A stretch of DNA of 64,000 bases from CADEDH01 sp965216205 (lineage in GTDB: Bacteria; Actinomycetota; Acidimicrobiia; Acidimicrobiales; SZUA-35), in the NCBI GenBank assembly GCA_965216205.1, contig OZ244139.1:5146001-5210000 (forward strand). Direction: 5' to 3'. Positions 35,836 to 44,341 of the stretch are shown here, piece after piece. Under the pieces are notes generated by a model. The model worked only from the letters and a program-made list of their open reading frames with translations, did no database searches and had not been told where the DNA came from. The first letter of the stretch is position 1; each line of letters starts with the position of its first letter. The position numbers were made by a program, and so were the translations under genes.

Positions 35836-36136
35836 ATGGCGGACGACGAGGACGTGCAAGAAGAAGCGCCGGACGACGCGGACGACGGATGATGATGATG
35901 ACGACGACGACCAAGAAGACGACGAGACCGAGGGCGAAGAAGACGACGAGTCAGGTGATTGGCACAAGAACTTCCTGCTCGTTCTCAGCTACGGCACCCT
36001 CGCGTTCTTCGTTGTGACGGATCCGGCCGGGGCGGCGGAACTCGGCCGAAACATCGGCCACTTTCTCGGCGAGCAGGCGGCTTCTGTGGTCGAATTCCTC
36101 GATGCCACGTTCGCCGAGACGCCGACCGACTCCTGA
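35836..36136 (+). pseudogene. frameshifted small acidic membrane-anchored protein
   Basis: ATG 35836 follows GGAAAGG at a good spacing and begins MADDEDVQEEAPDDADD, then meets TGA at 35890-35892. A +1 shift at about 35887, in a GATGATGAT/GACGACGAC run, restores an Asp/Glu-rich stretch and then a hydrophobic segment (NFLLVLSYGTLAFFVV) and ends at 36134-36136. The combined product is about 99 residues: acidic cytoplasmic N-terminus plus one membrane segment. No family is recognised. Causes could be mutation, sequencing error in the repeat, or programmed shifting. The 200 bp upstream back to 35635 show nothing else. Confidence 0.45.
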
Positions 36137-36258
36137 GCCGTGGTGTCGGGCAGGGGCTCATCGGCGCATGCTCGTACCCGGCACTACAGTCGCCTCCACG
36201 ACACAGGCGGAAGCTGCGGGCCACCGGCAGCCCCGCAACCGCAGAACGGGAGTTACCG

Positions 36259-37314
36259 ATGGCGGTCGACAACCAGTACTACACCCATGAGCACCACGGT
36301 GATTACGAGCTGATCTCGGTCGGCCGTCTCGAGCTCGAAGACGGCGGCGTCATCGAAGACTGCCACCTCGCAGTGGCGACACACGGCAGGTTGAACGATG
36401 CGAAGGACAACGCCATCGTCGTCCCTACCTGGTACTCGGGAACCCACCAGATCTGGCGCGACGCCTACATCGGGCCCAGCCACGCACTGAATCCGGAAGA
36501 CTGGTTCATCGTCTCGATCAATCAGATCGGCAATGGGCTCTCCACCTCACCTCACAACGCACCCGATCCGATCGCCATGTCGGCGTTTCCCGACGTGCGG
36601 ATCGGTGACGATGTGGTCGCCCAGGAGCGCCTCATGCGCGAGCACTTCGGCGTGGAGCGCATGGCTCTCGTGGTCGGTGGGTCGATGGGGGCGCAGCAGA
36701 CCTACGAGTGGGCGGTCCGCTTTCCCGACCAGGTTGCTCGGGCAGCCCCGATCGCCGGCACTGCCCAGAACACCCCCCACGACTTCCTCTTCACCCGGAC
36801 GCTCATGGAGACCATCACCTGCGATCCGGGCTGGAACGGCGGCGAGTACAGCTCCAACGCCGACGTGGTGGCCGGCCTCGAGCGGCACGCTCGGATGTGG
36901 GGCGTCATGGGTTTCTCCACCGAGTTCTGGAAGCAGGAGATCTGGCGGGCGCTCGACTTCGACTCGATGGACGCGTTTCTCGAAGGCTTCCTGCAGCCCT
37001 ACTTCACCGCCATGGATCCGAACGACCTGCTGACGATGGCGTGGAAGTGGCAACGGGGCGACGTGGCCCGCAACACCGACGGCGACCTGGCCGCGGCGCT
37101 GGGCCGGGTCACAGCCAAGACGTTCGTGATGCCCATCGACGAGGACATGTTCTTCCCGCCGCGCGACTGCGAAGCCGAGCAGGCCATGATCCCGAACAGC
37201 GAGCTCCGGGTCATCGACGACCCGCTCGGCCACCTCGGCCTGTTCGCCGTCAATCCCGAGTACATGCCCCAGGTCGACCGCCACCTGGGCGACCTCCTCG
37301 GCCTCGACGCATAG
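36259..37314 (+). CDS. MetX-like alpha/beta hydrolase (homoserine O-acetyltransferase family)
   Basis: 351 residues. The nucleophile elbow GGSMGAQQTYEW and the order Ser, Asp (MPIDEDMFF), His (GHLGLF) match MetX and its relatives. The N-terminal VVPTWYSGTHQIW and WFIVSINQIGNGLSTSP are also typical. True homoserine acetyltransferases carry specific substrate Arg and Tyr residues that cannot be confirmed here, so a related acyltransferase or hydrolase is possible. ATG 36259 follows CGGGAG. The 122-bp leader is GC-rich and could be structured, but no riboswitch was recognised. Confidence 0.82.
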   Translation: MAVDNQYYTHEHHGDYELISVGRLELEDGGVIEDCHLAVATHGRLNDAKDNAIVVPTWYSGTHQIWRDAYIGPSHALNPEDWFIVSINQIGNGLSTSPHNAPDPIAMSAFPDVRIGDDVVAQERLMREHFGVERMALVVGGSMGAQQTYEWAVRFPDQVARAAPIAGTAQNTPHDFLFTRTLMETITCDPGWNGGEYSSNADVVAGLERHARMWGVMGFSTEFWKQEIWRALDFDSMDAFLEGFLQPYFTAMDPNDLLTMAWKWQRGDVARNTDGDLAAALGRVTAKTFVMPIDEDMFFPPRDCEAEQAMIPNSELRVIDDPLGHLGLFAVNPEYMPQVDRHLGDLLGLDA

Positions 37315-37401
37315 CCAGCGCGTCGCCTTTCGACGCATGGACAGCGCCGAAATCCTGCAACGTCCGGCGGTCGGCTGGGTGAGAATCGAGCCACGGAGCT
37401 C

Positions 37402-37952
37402 GTGGTGCCAGCGTTGCCCTATCTCGACAGCTACTGCGCTGCCTTGCGGGCAGGCTGGTCGCCGAACACCCTCCGACCGGAGGCTGCGCTCGAGGAGCTC
37501 GAGCTCGTCAGCGCCGACACCGACGGCTTCCTCCGGCGGTTCTCGAACCTCGACGGCACAGCGCCACCGATCCGTCAGCCGGACGGCTCGTCCCGGCCGC
37601 GACTGCCGGGGTTCGCTCGATGGATGTGGGACGGTGGTTTCGCCGGTTCGATCAACGTTCGCTGGCAGCCGGGCACCCCGGCATTGCCGCCCCATGTTCT
37701 CGGCCACATCGGGTACTCGGTGGTGCCGTGGCGGCGTCGCCGGGGCTATGCCACCCGGGCCCTCGCCCAACTGCTGGCCGAGGTCGACGACATCGCCGAG
37801 CTCGATCTCCCGTTCGTCGAGCTGACGACCGACGACGACAACGTCGGCTCCCAGCGGGTCATCGAGTCCAACGGGGGTGCCTGGTGGAACGATTCCGGAT
37901 GCCCGGCGAGCATGGCGGGGGCGGCGGCCTCCGCTATCGGATCGATCGATGA
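37402..37952 (+). pseudogene. frameshifted GNAT N-acetyltransferase
   Basis: The first frame gives the GNAT core (LGHIGYSVVPWRRRRGYATRA, with the acetyl-CoA loop RRRGYA, then LTTDDDNVGSQRVIESNGG). It then breaks at a run of five G (37873-37877). Shifting frame restores CLVERFRMPGEHGGGGG and LRYRID up to a stop at 37950-37952, the usual end of this family. One missing G explains it. The start is GTG 37402 or 37405, after ACGGAG. It may be an error in a homopolymer or a true mutation. The substrate is unknown. Confidence 0.65.
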
Positions 37953-38047
37953 GTGCGCGGCACCCGTGATCGGCGTGGCGACCTCCGCCGGGGTAGCGAA
38001 CCGCCGCGGTCACGCGCGTTTCGCAGCCGTGACTACGCTTCGAGCAG

Positions 38048-40579
38048 ATGCTTCTCGAGCGGGAACGCCAACTCGCCGTGCTCCGCGAGCGACTGGACGC
38101 GGCCGAAGCGGGGGCGGGCTCGTTGGTTCTGATCGGCGGCGAGGCCGGTGCGGGCAAGACGACGCTCGTCACGTCGTTCATCGACCCGCTCGGTACCCAG
38201 GCGGTGGTCGGTGCCTGTGATCCGGTTTCGACGCCGGCGCCGTTGAGCCCGCTGCGGGACTTCCACGACGTCGGCGATCTCGCCAACCTCGACGTGTTCG
38301 CCGGCGTGGTCGAACGCTTCGGCCGATCGGCGGGCTCGACCGTGCTGGTTCTCGAGGACATCCACTGGGCAGACCAGGCCACCCTCGACTTCATCCGCTA
38401 CATGGGGCGACGGGTCGGCGATGTCAAGCTGGTCGTGCTGTGCACCTTCCGCGACGACGAGGTCGGGCCGGAGCACCCCCTTCGCACGGTGCTCGGCCAA
38501 CTCGCGAGGTTCCCGTCGACGGCGCGGCTCGACGTGCCGATGCTGACCGTCGACGCCGTGCGCCGGTTGACCGCATCCACGAGCCTCGATCCGGTCGAGC
38601 TCCACGCACTGACGGGAGGCAACGCATTCTTCGTGACCGAGATCGTCGCCGGAGGTGGGGTGCCGCCGGTGTCGCTCCGCGACGCGGTGCTGGCGCGGCT
38701 CGACGGTCTCGGCCCGGAGGTTCGTCGCGTCGTCGAAACGATCTCGATCTCACCTCGACCGCTCGACGTGCAGCGGACGCTCGCTCTCGGCAACGCCGCG
38801 GAGGCCATCGACGCTGCCGTCGCTGGTGGCGTCATCGTGCCTCGTGCCGGACTGCTCGGGTTCCGTCATGAACTGGCCCGCAGCGCGGTGGAGTCGTCCA
38901 TCCCACCGGCCCGCCGCTACGAGCTGCACCGGGCCATGCTGCATCTGCTGCGCGACGACCCCGCTCCCGACCACGCTCGGCTCGCCCACCACGCGCTCGC
39001 CGCGGCGGACCCCGAGCTCGTCGCCGCCCACGCTCCCGTGGCCGCCCGCGAGGCCACCAGCCGTGGCTCGACGAGGGAAGCGGTGGCCCTCTACGAAGCG
39101 GTGCTGGACCATGGCGACGGGCTCGCGCCCGACGAGGCGGCAACCCTGCGCCAGGAGCTCGGTGTGCAGCTGATCGAGCTCGACCGACCAGCGGAGGCGT
39201 TGGTTCAGCTCGAAGCGGCACTCGCGCAGTTCACCGCCGCGGGCGACAGGCTCCGGCAAGCCGACGTGCTCCGCCAGGCCGGGCGCGCCCACGGCCACCT
39301 CGGCGATCCCGCCGCGGCGATGCGGGAGACGCTCCGGGCGGTGGAGCTGGCCGAACGGCACGAGCCGTCGGAACAGCTCGTGTCGGCGCTGAACACGGTC
39401 GCCTCGCTGGCGATGCTGGCTCGGCGAACCCGGGTGGGTCTCCCCTATGCCGAGCGGGCAGCCCACCTGGCCGCCGAGCTGCAGCTCCCGCGGGCGCTGA
39501 TCTCCGTCGGGCACACCCGCGCCTGCCTCGAAGTGGTCGGCGGTGACGCCGACCTCGGTATCGAGCTGTTGACCCGCGCCGTCGAGGACGCGGGTGAGCT
39601 GAGCTTCGGCGATCGTCTGATCGCGTTGATCAATCTCGGCTCGGGGGCGGGCGAGGTCCGCCGTTACGAGACCGCCGTCGACGCGCTGGTGGCCGCCGAG
39701 ACGTTCGGGGTCGCCCACGACCTCGACGCCAGCGTCGCCTACGCTCGTGCCTGGCTGGCACGGATCGCGTTCGAGCGGGGCCGTTGGGACGAGGCGGTGG
39801 CCTACGCGTCCCTCGTCGAGGCGACGGCGACGAACCGCAGCGGCTACTCGCTCCTCACGGCGCGGGGCGTGCTCGGCCGGGTTCGGGTGCGGCGGGGCGA
39901 TCCCGGCGGCGCAGAGCTGCTCGCCGAGACCCTCGCCGGCTTCGAGGGGCACAACCTCCAGTACCGGTGGTCGCCGGTGGCCGGGTTGGCCGAGCACCAT
40001 TGGCTCCGAGGCGAGATCGAGCCGATGATCGCGGTGCTGTCGGCTCCCTACGAGGAGGCGCTGGAAACGGAGAGCGCCTGGGCGCAGGGTGAGCTCGGCT
40101 ACTGGCTGTGGAAGGCGGAAGGGCTCGACGCCAACAGCCCGCCGCCGCTGGCCGCGCCGCCGTATGCGGCCCAGATCGGTGAGCGGGCGGAGGAGGCCGC
40201 CGATCTCTGGGCTCGGATCGGATGTCCGTACGAGGTCGCGTTGGCCCGATCGGAAGGCTCACCGGAGGTCGCGTTGGAGGCGTTGGCGACGCTCGACTCG
40301 CTCGGCGCCAAGCCGTTGGCCGACCGTGTCCGGGCGGAGCTGCGGGCGGCCGGCGTCGACCGGGTGCCCCGGGGGCCGAGCCCAGCCACCCGGGCCAACC
40401 CTTGGGGCCTGACCGACCGCCAGGCCGAGGTGCTCGATCTGATCGTCGAGGGCCTCTCGAACAGCGAGATCGCTGGCCGGCTGTACGTCTCGAAGAAGAC
40501 CGTCGAACATCACGTGTCGGCGGTGTACGCCAAGCTCGGCGTCGAGAGTAGAGCGCAGGCGATGGCTGCCGCCCGCTGA
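38048..40579 (+). CDS. LuxR-type transcriptional regulator with AAA ATPase domain
   Basis: 843 residues. N-terminal P-loop GGEAGAGKTTLVTSF (about 34-48) and Walker B VLVLEDIHWAD (about 97-107) mark a STAND-type ATPase. A long helical middle (about 330-740) looks like TPR repeats. The C-terminal LuxR helix-turn-helix contains GLTDRQAEVLDLIVEGLSN and KKTVEHHVSAVYAKLG. The likely role is ATP-gated activation by a small ligand. It ends 114 bp before the DUF4242 gene, a plausible target. The 95-bp gap after the GNAT gene holds no clear promoter. Confidence 0.9.
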   Translation: MLLERERQLAVLRERLDAAEAGAGSLVLIGGEAGAGKTTLVTSFIDPLGTQAVVGACDPVSTPAPLSPLRDFHDVGDLANLDVFAGVVERFGRSAGSTVLVLEDIHWADQATLDFIRYMGRRVGDVKLVVLCTFRDDEVGPEHPLRTVLGQLARFPSTARLDVPMLTVDAVRRLTASTSLDPVELHALTGGNAFFVTEIVAGGGVPPVSLRDAVLARLDGLGPEVRRVVETISISPRPLDVQRTLALGNAAEAIDAAVAGGVIVPRAGLLGFRHELARSAVESSIPPARRYELHRAMLHLLRDDPAPDHARLAHHALAAADPELVAAHAPVAAREATSRGSTREAVALYEAVLDHGDGLAPDEAATLRQELGVQLIELDRPAEALVQLEAALAQFTAAGDRLRQADVLRQAGRAHGHLGDPAAAMRETLRAVELAERHEPSEQLVSALNTVASLAMLARRTRVGLPYAERAAHLAAELQLPRALISVGHTRACLEVVGGDADLGIELLTRAVEDAGELSFGDRLIALINLGSGAGEVRRYETAVDALVAAETFGVAHDLDASVAYARAWLARIAFERGRWDEAVAYASLVEATATNRSGYSLLTARGVLGRVRVRRGDPGGAELLAETLAGFEGHNLQYRWSPVAGLAEHHWLRGEIEPMIAVLSAPYEEALETESAWAQGELGYWLWKAEGLDANSPPPLAAPPYAAQIGERAEEAADLWARIGCPYEVALARSEGSPEVALEALATLDSLGAKPLADRVRAELRAAGVDRVPRGPSPATRANPWGLTDRQAEVLDLIVEGLSNSEIAGRLYVSKKTVEHHVSAVYAKLGVESRAQAMAAAR

Positions 40580-40693
40580 ACGTTGCGGCGTAGGGGTGAC
40601 GTCGGCCGATCTCGGGGTGCGCCCCGACGACGGCGAGCGTCCCGCTTCGTAGGTTCGGACGTGCCGGAACACGCCGGCCCGAAAGGAGTGACC

Positions 40694-40975
40694 ATGCCTC
40701 GCTACATCGTCGAACGGACCTTCCCGGAGGGGTTGTCGATCCCGACCTCGGCCGAGGGCGCCAAGGCTCTCGAGACCGTGATCGGCAACAACGCGACCGA
40801 CCAGGTGACCTGGGTTCGATCGTTCGTCACCCGTGACCGGCAGAAGACGTTCTGTGTCTACGACGCGCCGTCGCCCGAGGCCGTGCGGCAAGCCGCCACC
40901 CGGAGCGGTCTGCCGGTCGACTCGATCTCCGACGTGACCGTGCTCGACCCCTACTTCTACCTCGCCGACGGTTGA
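40694..40975 (+). CDS. DUF4242 family small protein
   Basis: 93 residues. It opens with RYIVERTFPEGLSIP and has TWVRSFVTRDRQKTFCVYDA and VDSISDVTVLDP, the DUF4242 pattern of a small dimeric alpha/beta-barrel-like domain. No catalytic role is established; related proteins have been suggested to bind metal. ATG 40694 has a strong AAAGGAG 5 nt upstream. The stop is followed by the palindromic array at 41048-41397. Confidence 0.85.
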   Translation: MPRYIVERTFPEGLSIPTSAEGAKALETVIGNNATDQVTWVRSFVTRDRQKTFCVYDAPSPEAVRQAATRSGLPVDSISDVTVLDPYFYLADG

Positions 40976-41047
40976 CCCCGTCTGCCAGGTACCTCCGCCC
41001 GGGCGCGACGGTCAACGGCGACCCGAACGCCCACATCGACCGCCACA

Positions 41048-41397
41048 CTGGCAGCAACCTGCACGACAGCCGCTCGCCAGATCTGCCAGACCGCGAACGC
41101 CCACCACCTCTGGCAGCAATCTGCACGACCGGTGCACGTCAGATCTGCCAGAGGCGGGGGTGCCCCCACACTGGCAGCAACCTGCACGACCGGCGCACGT
41201 CAGATCTGCCAGACCGCGAACGCCCGCCACACTGGCAGCAACCTGCACGACAGCCGCGCGCCAGATCTGCCAGACCGCGAACGCCCACCACCTCTGGCAG
41301 CGATCTGCACCGACGGGTGCACGTCAGATCTGCCAGACCGCGAACGCCCGCCACACTGGCAGCGATCTGCACGACCGGTGCACGCCAGATCTGCCAG
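41048..41397. repeat. six-unit tandem palindrome array, 61-62 bp period
   Basis: Units start at 41048, 41110, 41171, 41232, 41294 and 41356. Each is 42-43 bp, begins CTGGCAG and ends CTGCCAG (perfect 7-bp inverted ends), with inner CTGCAC and CAGATCTG elements. Spacers are 19-20 bp: two are identical (41090-41109 and 41274-41293), two others are identical to each other, and one is a G-rich variant. Units 4-5 repeat units 1-2 at 184 bp, so part of the array arose by duplication. It fills the 442 bp between a plus-strand stop and a minus-strand stop. Confidence 0.9.
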
Positions 41398-41417
41398 AGG
41401 CGGGGGCGGGCGGGGAT

Positions 41418-42482
41418 CTAGGGGGTGGGGTGGTCGGGGACAGCCGCTTGCCAGGGGGTGACGTCGAGACCTGGGTACATCCGGCTGAGGCCGTCGACCA
41501 TGTCGTCGGTCCAGATCGGGTGGCCGGGTTCGGGGACGCCGAACAGTGCCAACTCGCGAGGGGTGCAGGCGGCGGCGAAGCGGACGAAGTCGGGGTTGTT
41601 GATGAGCGGCGGATGGGCGTCGAACCCCACCCAGTCGAGTCCTGCCGGTTTGAACGCCACGACGGCGATGTGCCGCTCGGTGCCGGGCTCGAGGTCGATC
41701 CCCCGGTGCCACACGTCGGACCGGTAGGCCAGGAGGGACCCGGCGGAACCGGGCGCCGCCATCTCTGCGGCGTAGAGCCCCGGTTGCTCGGACCGGTCCA
41801 CCGGGTGACGAGCAGCAGGCTCGCCGGCAGCCACCGATGCCGACCGTGGCACGAGGCGGGGCGCGCCGTTGCGTTCGTCGACGTCGCCGAGGTAGAGGAA
41901 GCACTCGAGGAACCACCAGCCGGGCTCGCTCCGGGTGGGGACGAGCGAGTGGTTGAGGTCGCGGTGGAGCGGCTGCTCGTAGTTGGCGACGTCGCTGAAC
42001 TTCGACCAGATCCTCGACTGGTAGATGCGGAGATCATCGGTGCCGAGTGCCGCCTCGGCGAACGCCACCAACCTCGGGTGGACGAACAGCCGGTTGAGGT
42101 TCGGCGCGTCGGGGATCGGGAACAGCACCGTCCCGGCGAACTGCTCCTCCCGGAAGGCGGCGCCGTCGTCGGCGGGCTCGTCCCGAGGCTTCCGGTGCCG
42201 GTCGGCGCGCCGCAGGGGACCGCGACCCGTGGGCGGGTCCATGCGCCGGTCCTCGATCTCGGCCCTGGCGGCTGCGACCTCGTCGACGGGGACCAGCCCG
42301 TCGAGCAGGGCCCAGCCCTCGGTCCGCCACTGCTCAGCCGCCGCAGCGATCTCGGCCGCCTGCGACGTGGTCGCCCCGGCGGGGTCGCTCCGCTGGAGCC
42401 GAGCGGCCGCGGCGTCGTCGGCCAGGCGTGACTCGGCCGCGCCGAGGGGCGAGACCTGGTCGGTCCTCGGCTGGGTGGTCAC
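41418..42482 (-). CDS. phytanoyl-CoA dioxygenase family protein
   Basis: 354 residues. PLHRDLNHSL gives the HxD iron ligands and VWHRGIDLEPG the distal His. The N-terminal 40 residues are low in conservation. GTG 42482 overlaps the P450 stop upstream (GTGA), so the two oxygenases are coupled. A joint pathway of P450 and 2-oxoglutarate hydroxylation of an aliphatic or terpenoid substrate is plausible but unproven. The stop lies 20 bp from the palindromic array. Confidence 0.87.
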   Translation of the reverse strand: MTTQPRTDQVSPLGAAESRLADDAAAARLQRSDPAGATTSQAAEIAAAAEQWRTEGWALLDGLVPVDEVAAARAEIEDRRMDPPTGRGPLRRADRHRKPRDEPADDGAAFREEQFAGTVLFPIPDAPNLNRLFVHPRLVAFAEAALGTDDLRIYQSRIWSKFSDVANYEQPLHRDLNHSLVPTRSEPGWWFLECFLYLGDVDERNGAPRLVPRSASVAAGEPAARHPVDRSEQPGLYAAEMAAPGSAGSLLAYRSDVWHRGIDLEPGTERHIAVVAFKPAGLDWVGFDAHPPLINNPDFVRFAAACTPRELALFGVPEPGHPIWTDDMVDGLSRMYPGLDVTPWQAAVPDHPTP

Positions 42483-43762
42483 CCGACCTGGACCACGAGT
42501 GATTCGCGGGCGTACCCGAGCACGGTCCCCTTGGCCGGGGGGATCGGGCCGGCGGGCTCGATCGTCGGGTAGCGATCGAAGAACGCCTGGAGGGCCAGTC
42601 GGGCCTCCATCCGGGCCAGATGAGCACCGACACAATGGTGGAGGCCCCAGCCGAAGCCGAGGTGGGGATTGGGGTCGCGGCCGAGGTCGACCCGATCGGG
42701 CTCGGCGAACACGCGCTGGTCGTGGTTGGCCGCCGCGATGCACAAGCCGAGGTTCTGCCCCGCATGGAGCTGCTGCCCGCCGCGCTCGTGATCGACGAGC
42801 GCCTTGCGGAACATGGTGCGGGCCGGTCCGACGACCCGCATGAGCTCCTCGACCGCGGTCGCCATCGCCGCGGCGCCACTGCGACCGCCACCACCGCCGA
42901 CGCCGCCATCGTCATCAGTGCCAGCGCCGTGCCCGGCGCCGTCATTCTCGGCACCGCTCGCGCACGAGCGGAGCTGGGCGGCGACGTCGGGCCGGTCGAG
43001 CATGAGCCCGAACGTGTTGGCCAACAGCGAGGTGGTGGTCTCGTGGCCGGCGAACAGCATGAGCGTGCACGCCCCCACCAGTTCGAGCTGGCTGAACTCG
43101 TCGCCGGTGTCGGCGATCAGCCGGCCGAGCAGGCTGTCGGTCGGGCTCGATCGCTCCTGGTCGATGAGCTCGCCGAAGAACTCGGCGAAGTGGTCGGTGG
43201 CGGCGATCGCCTGCTCCGGTTGCGTCGAGTGCGGATCGGCGGAGAACACGATCGTGGCGAGATCGTCCGACCAGGCCTGGAACGCCGCCCGCTGCTCCCG
43301 ATCGACGCCGAGGATGGCGGCGATCACCATCGCCGGCAGCGGTCCGGCGAAGTCGCGGCGGACGTCGATCTCGCCCTCGAGTGGAAGCGCGGTCATGACG
43401 TCGTCGACGACGCCAGCGATCAACCCCTCCAGGTCGTCGACCCGGCGGGGCGTGAACGCGTTGCGCACCGGGTTGCGCAGCCGGGTGTGCTCGGGCGGGT
43501 CGCGGAACACCATCCACCCCCGCAGGAGCTCGACCACCCGACCGAACGCGGCCGGTCGCTCCCGAGCCACCCGCTCCAACGGCGTGATCCGATCGGTGGA
43601 GAGCCGCTCGCCGTCGCGGAAGGCCTCGGCGACGTCGGCGTGGTCGAGCACGATCCAAGCCCGGTGGGCGTCGGACCACTGCACCGACCCAGCCTCGGCA
43701 CGGGCCGACTCGAAGTAGGTGGCCGGGTCGGCCACCGACGGTCTTGACTCGAGGTCGATCAC
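42479..43762 (-). CDS. cytochrome P450 with a Gly/Asp-rich insert
   Basis: About 427 residues. I-helix LMLFAGHETTT, K-helix EELMR and heme loop GFGWGLHHCVGAHLARMEAR are intact. An insert of about 35 residues rich in Gly, Ala and Asp (ENDGAGHGAGTDDDGG) sits between the I-helix region and EELMR; most bacterial P450s have none here. The start is uncertain: GTG 43762 is preferred by length, GTG 43816 would add 18 residues. It is translationally coupled to the dioxygenase and has no adjacent redox partner. Confidence 0.9.
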   Translation of the reverse strand: MIDLESRPSVADPATYFESARAEAGSVQWSDAHRAWIVLDHADVAEAFRDGERLSTDRITPLERVARERPAAFGRVVELLRGWMVFRDPPEHTRLRNPVRNAFTPRRVDDLEGLIAGVVDDVMTALPLEGEIDVRRDFAGPLPAMVIAAILGVDREQRAAFQAWSDDLATIVFSADPHSTQPEQAIAATDHFAEFFGELIDQERSSPTDSLLGRLIADTGDEFSQLELVGACTLMLFAGHETTTSLLANTFGLMLDRPDVAAQLRSCASGAENDGAGHGAGTDDDGGVGGGGGRSGAAAMATAVEELMRVVGPARTMFRKALVDHERGGQQLHAGQNLGLCIAAANHDQRVFAEPDRVDLGRDPNPHLGFGWGLHHCVGAHLARMEARLALQAFFDRYPTIEPAGPIPPAKGTVLGYARESLVVQVG

Positions 43763-43924
43763 GACCTCGATTATCGGCCACGCGTCGACCGGACCTCCAC
43801 CTCGCCGTCCGGTCACTGGCCGCCCCGAGCAGCGGGCCCCTACGAGAAACGGGGACTTCCCCCGATGTCCGAGCTGACCTCCGCCCGTTCGATGGAGAAC
43901 GAGACAACTCAGGAGGGAAGACCC

Positions 43925-44281
43925 ATGAAACTCGTACTTCGACTACTCCTCGTCGCCTGCCTCGCAGGGGCATTCGCGCTCGCCAGTGCAGGACCTGCGG
44001 CCGCAGCCGACGACAACCCGCTCGTCAAGTTCCCCCAGGATTGGGTGGAGAGCTTCTGCGGGCGATCGCTGGACAACGGTGAGGCTGTTGTGGAGTGCAC
44101 CCTTCCCGACGGCACGGAGATAATCTGCCTGAGGACGACATCGAACTCCAGCTACTGGCGCTGCCAGGTCGTCGGTGCCCCGAGCATCACTCGGGATGTC
44201 AGCACCACCATCGAGCCTGCCGGCGAGCTGACCGCATCACAAGGACCGGTCGCTCGCCCCACTGCCGTCCTGTCGGACTAG
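43925..44281 (+). CDS. small secreted four-cysteine protein
   Basis: 118 residues. A clear signal peptide (KLVLRLLLVACLAGAFALAS) ends in a PAAAA cleavage region near residue 27. The mature part has four cysteines (FCGRS, VECTLP, IICLRT, WRCQVV), likely two disulfides, and a Thr/Pro-rich tail. No family is recognised. ATG 43925 follows a strong AGGAGGGAAG. The 160 bp upstream, back to the P450, probably hold its promoter. The next gene, a phosphoesterase, starts 60 bp after the stop. Confidence 0.7.
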   Translation: MKLVLRLLLVACLAGAFALASAGPAAAADDNPLVKFPQDWVESFCGRSLDNGEAVVECTLPDGTEIICLRTTSNSSYWRCQVVGAPSITRDVSTTIEPAGELTASQGPVARPTAVLSD

Positions 44282-44341
44282 CTCGCCCTGCTCGGGACTC
44301 TCGTCGGCGCCAGTTCGGTGATTTCGGTAAGGTCGTCACCG

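Noticed and set aside
35893..36017. Open frame starting with four Met and four Thr codons
   Set aside because: It is an artefact of the GATGAT/GACGAC run; the acidic frame fits the upstream start and the membrane segment better.
36137..36258. Riboswitch (cobalamin or SAM) upstream of the MetX-like gene
   Set aside because: A GCAGCCCCGCAAC stretch recalls the cobalamin core, but no B12-box or full set of stems could be found by eye; a covariance-model search would decide.
37315..37400. A possible third copy of the 5545 palindrome core (GACAGCGCC ... CTGCAA)
   Set aside because: Only fragments match and no inverted arms could be found.
41048..41397. CRISPR array
   Set aside because: The spacers are 19-20 bp, and several are identical or near identical, while CRISPR spacers are unique and longer; no cas gene is near.
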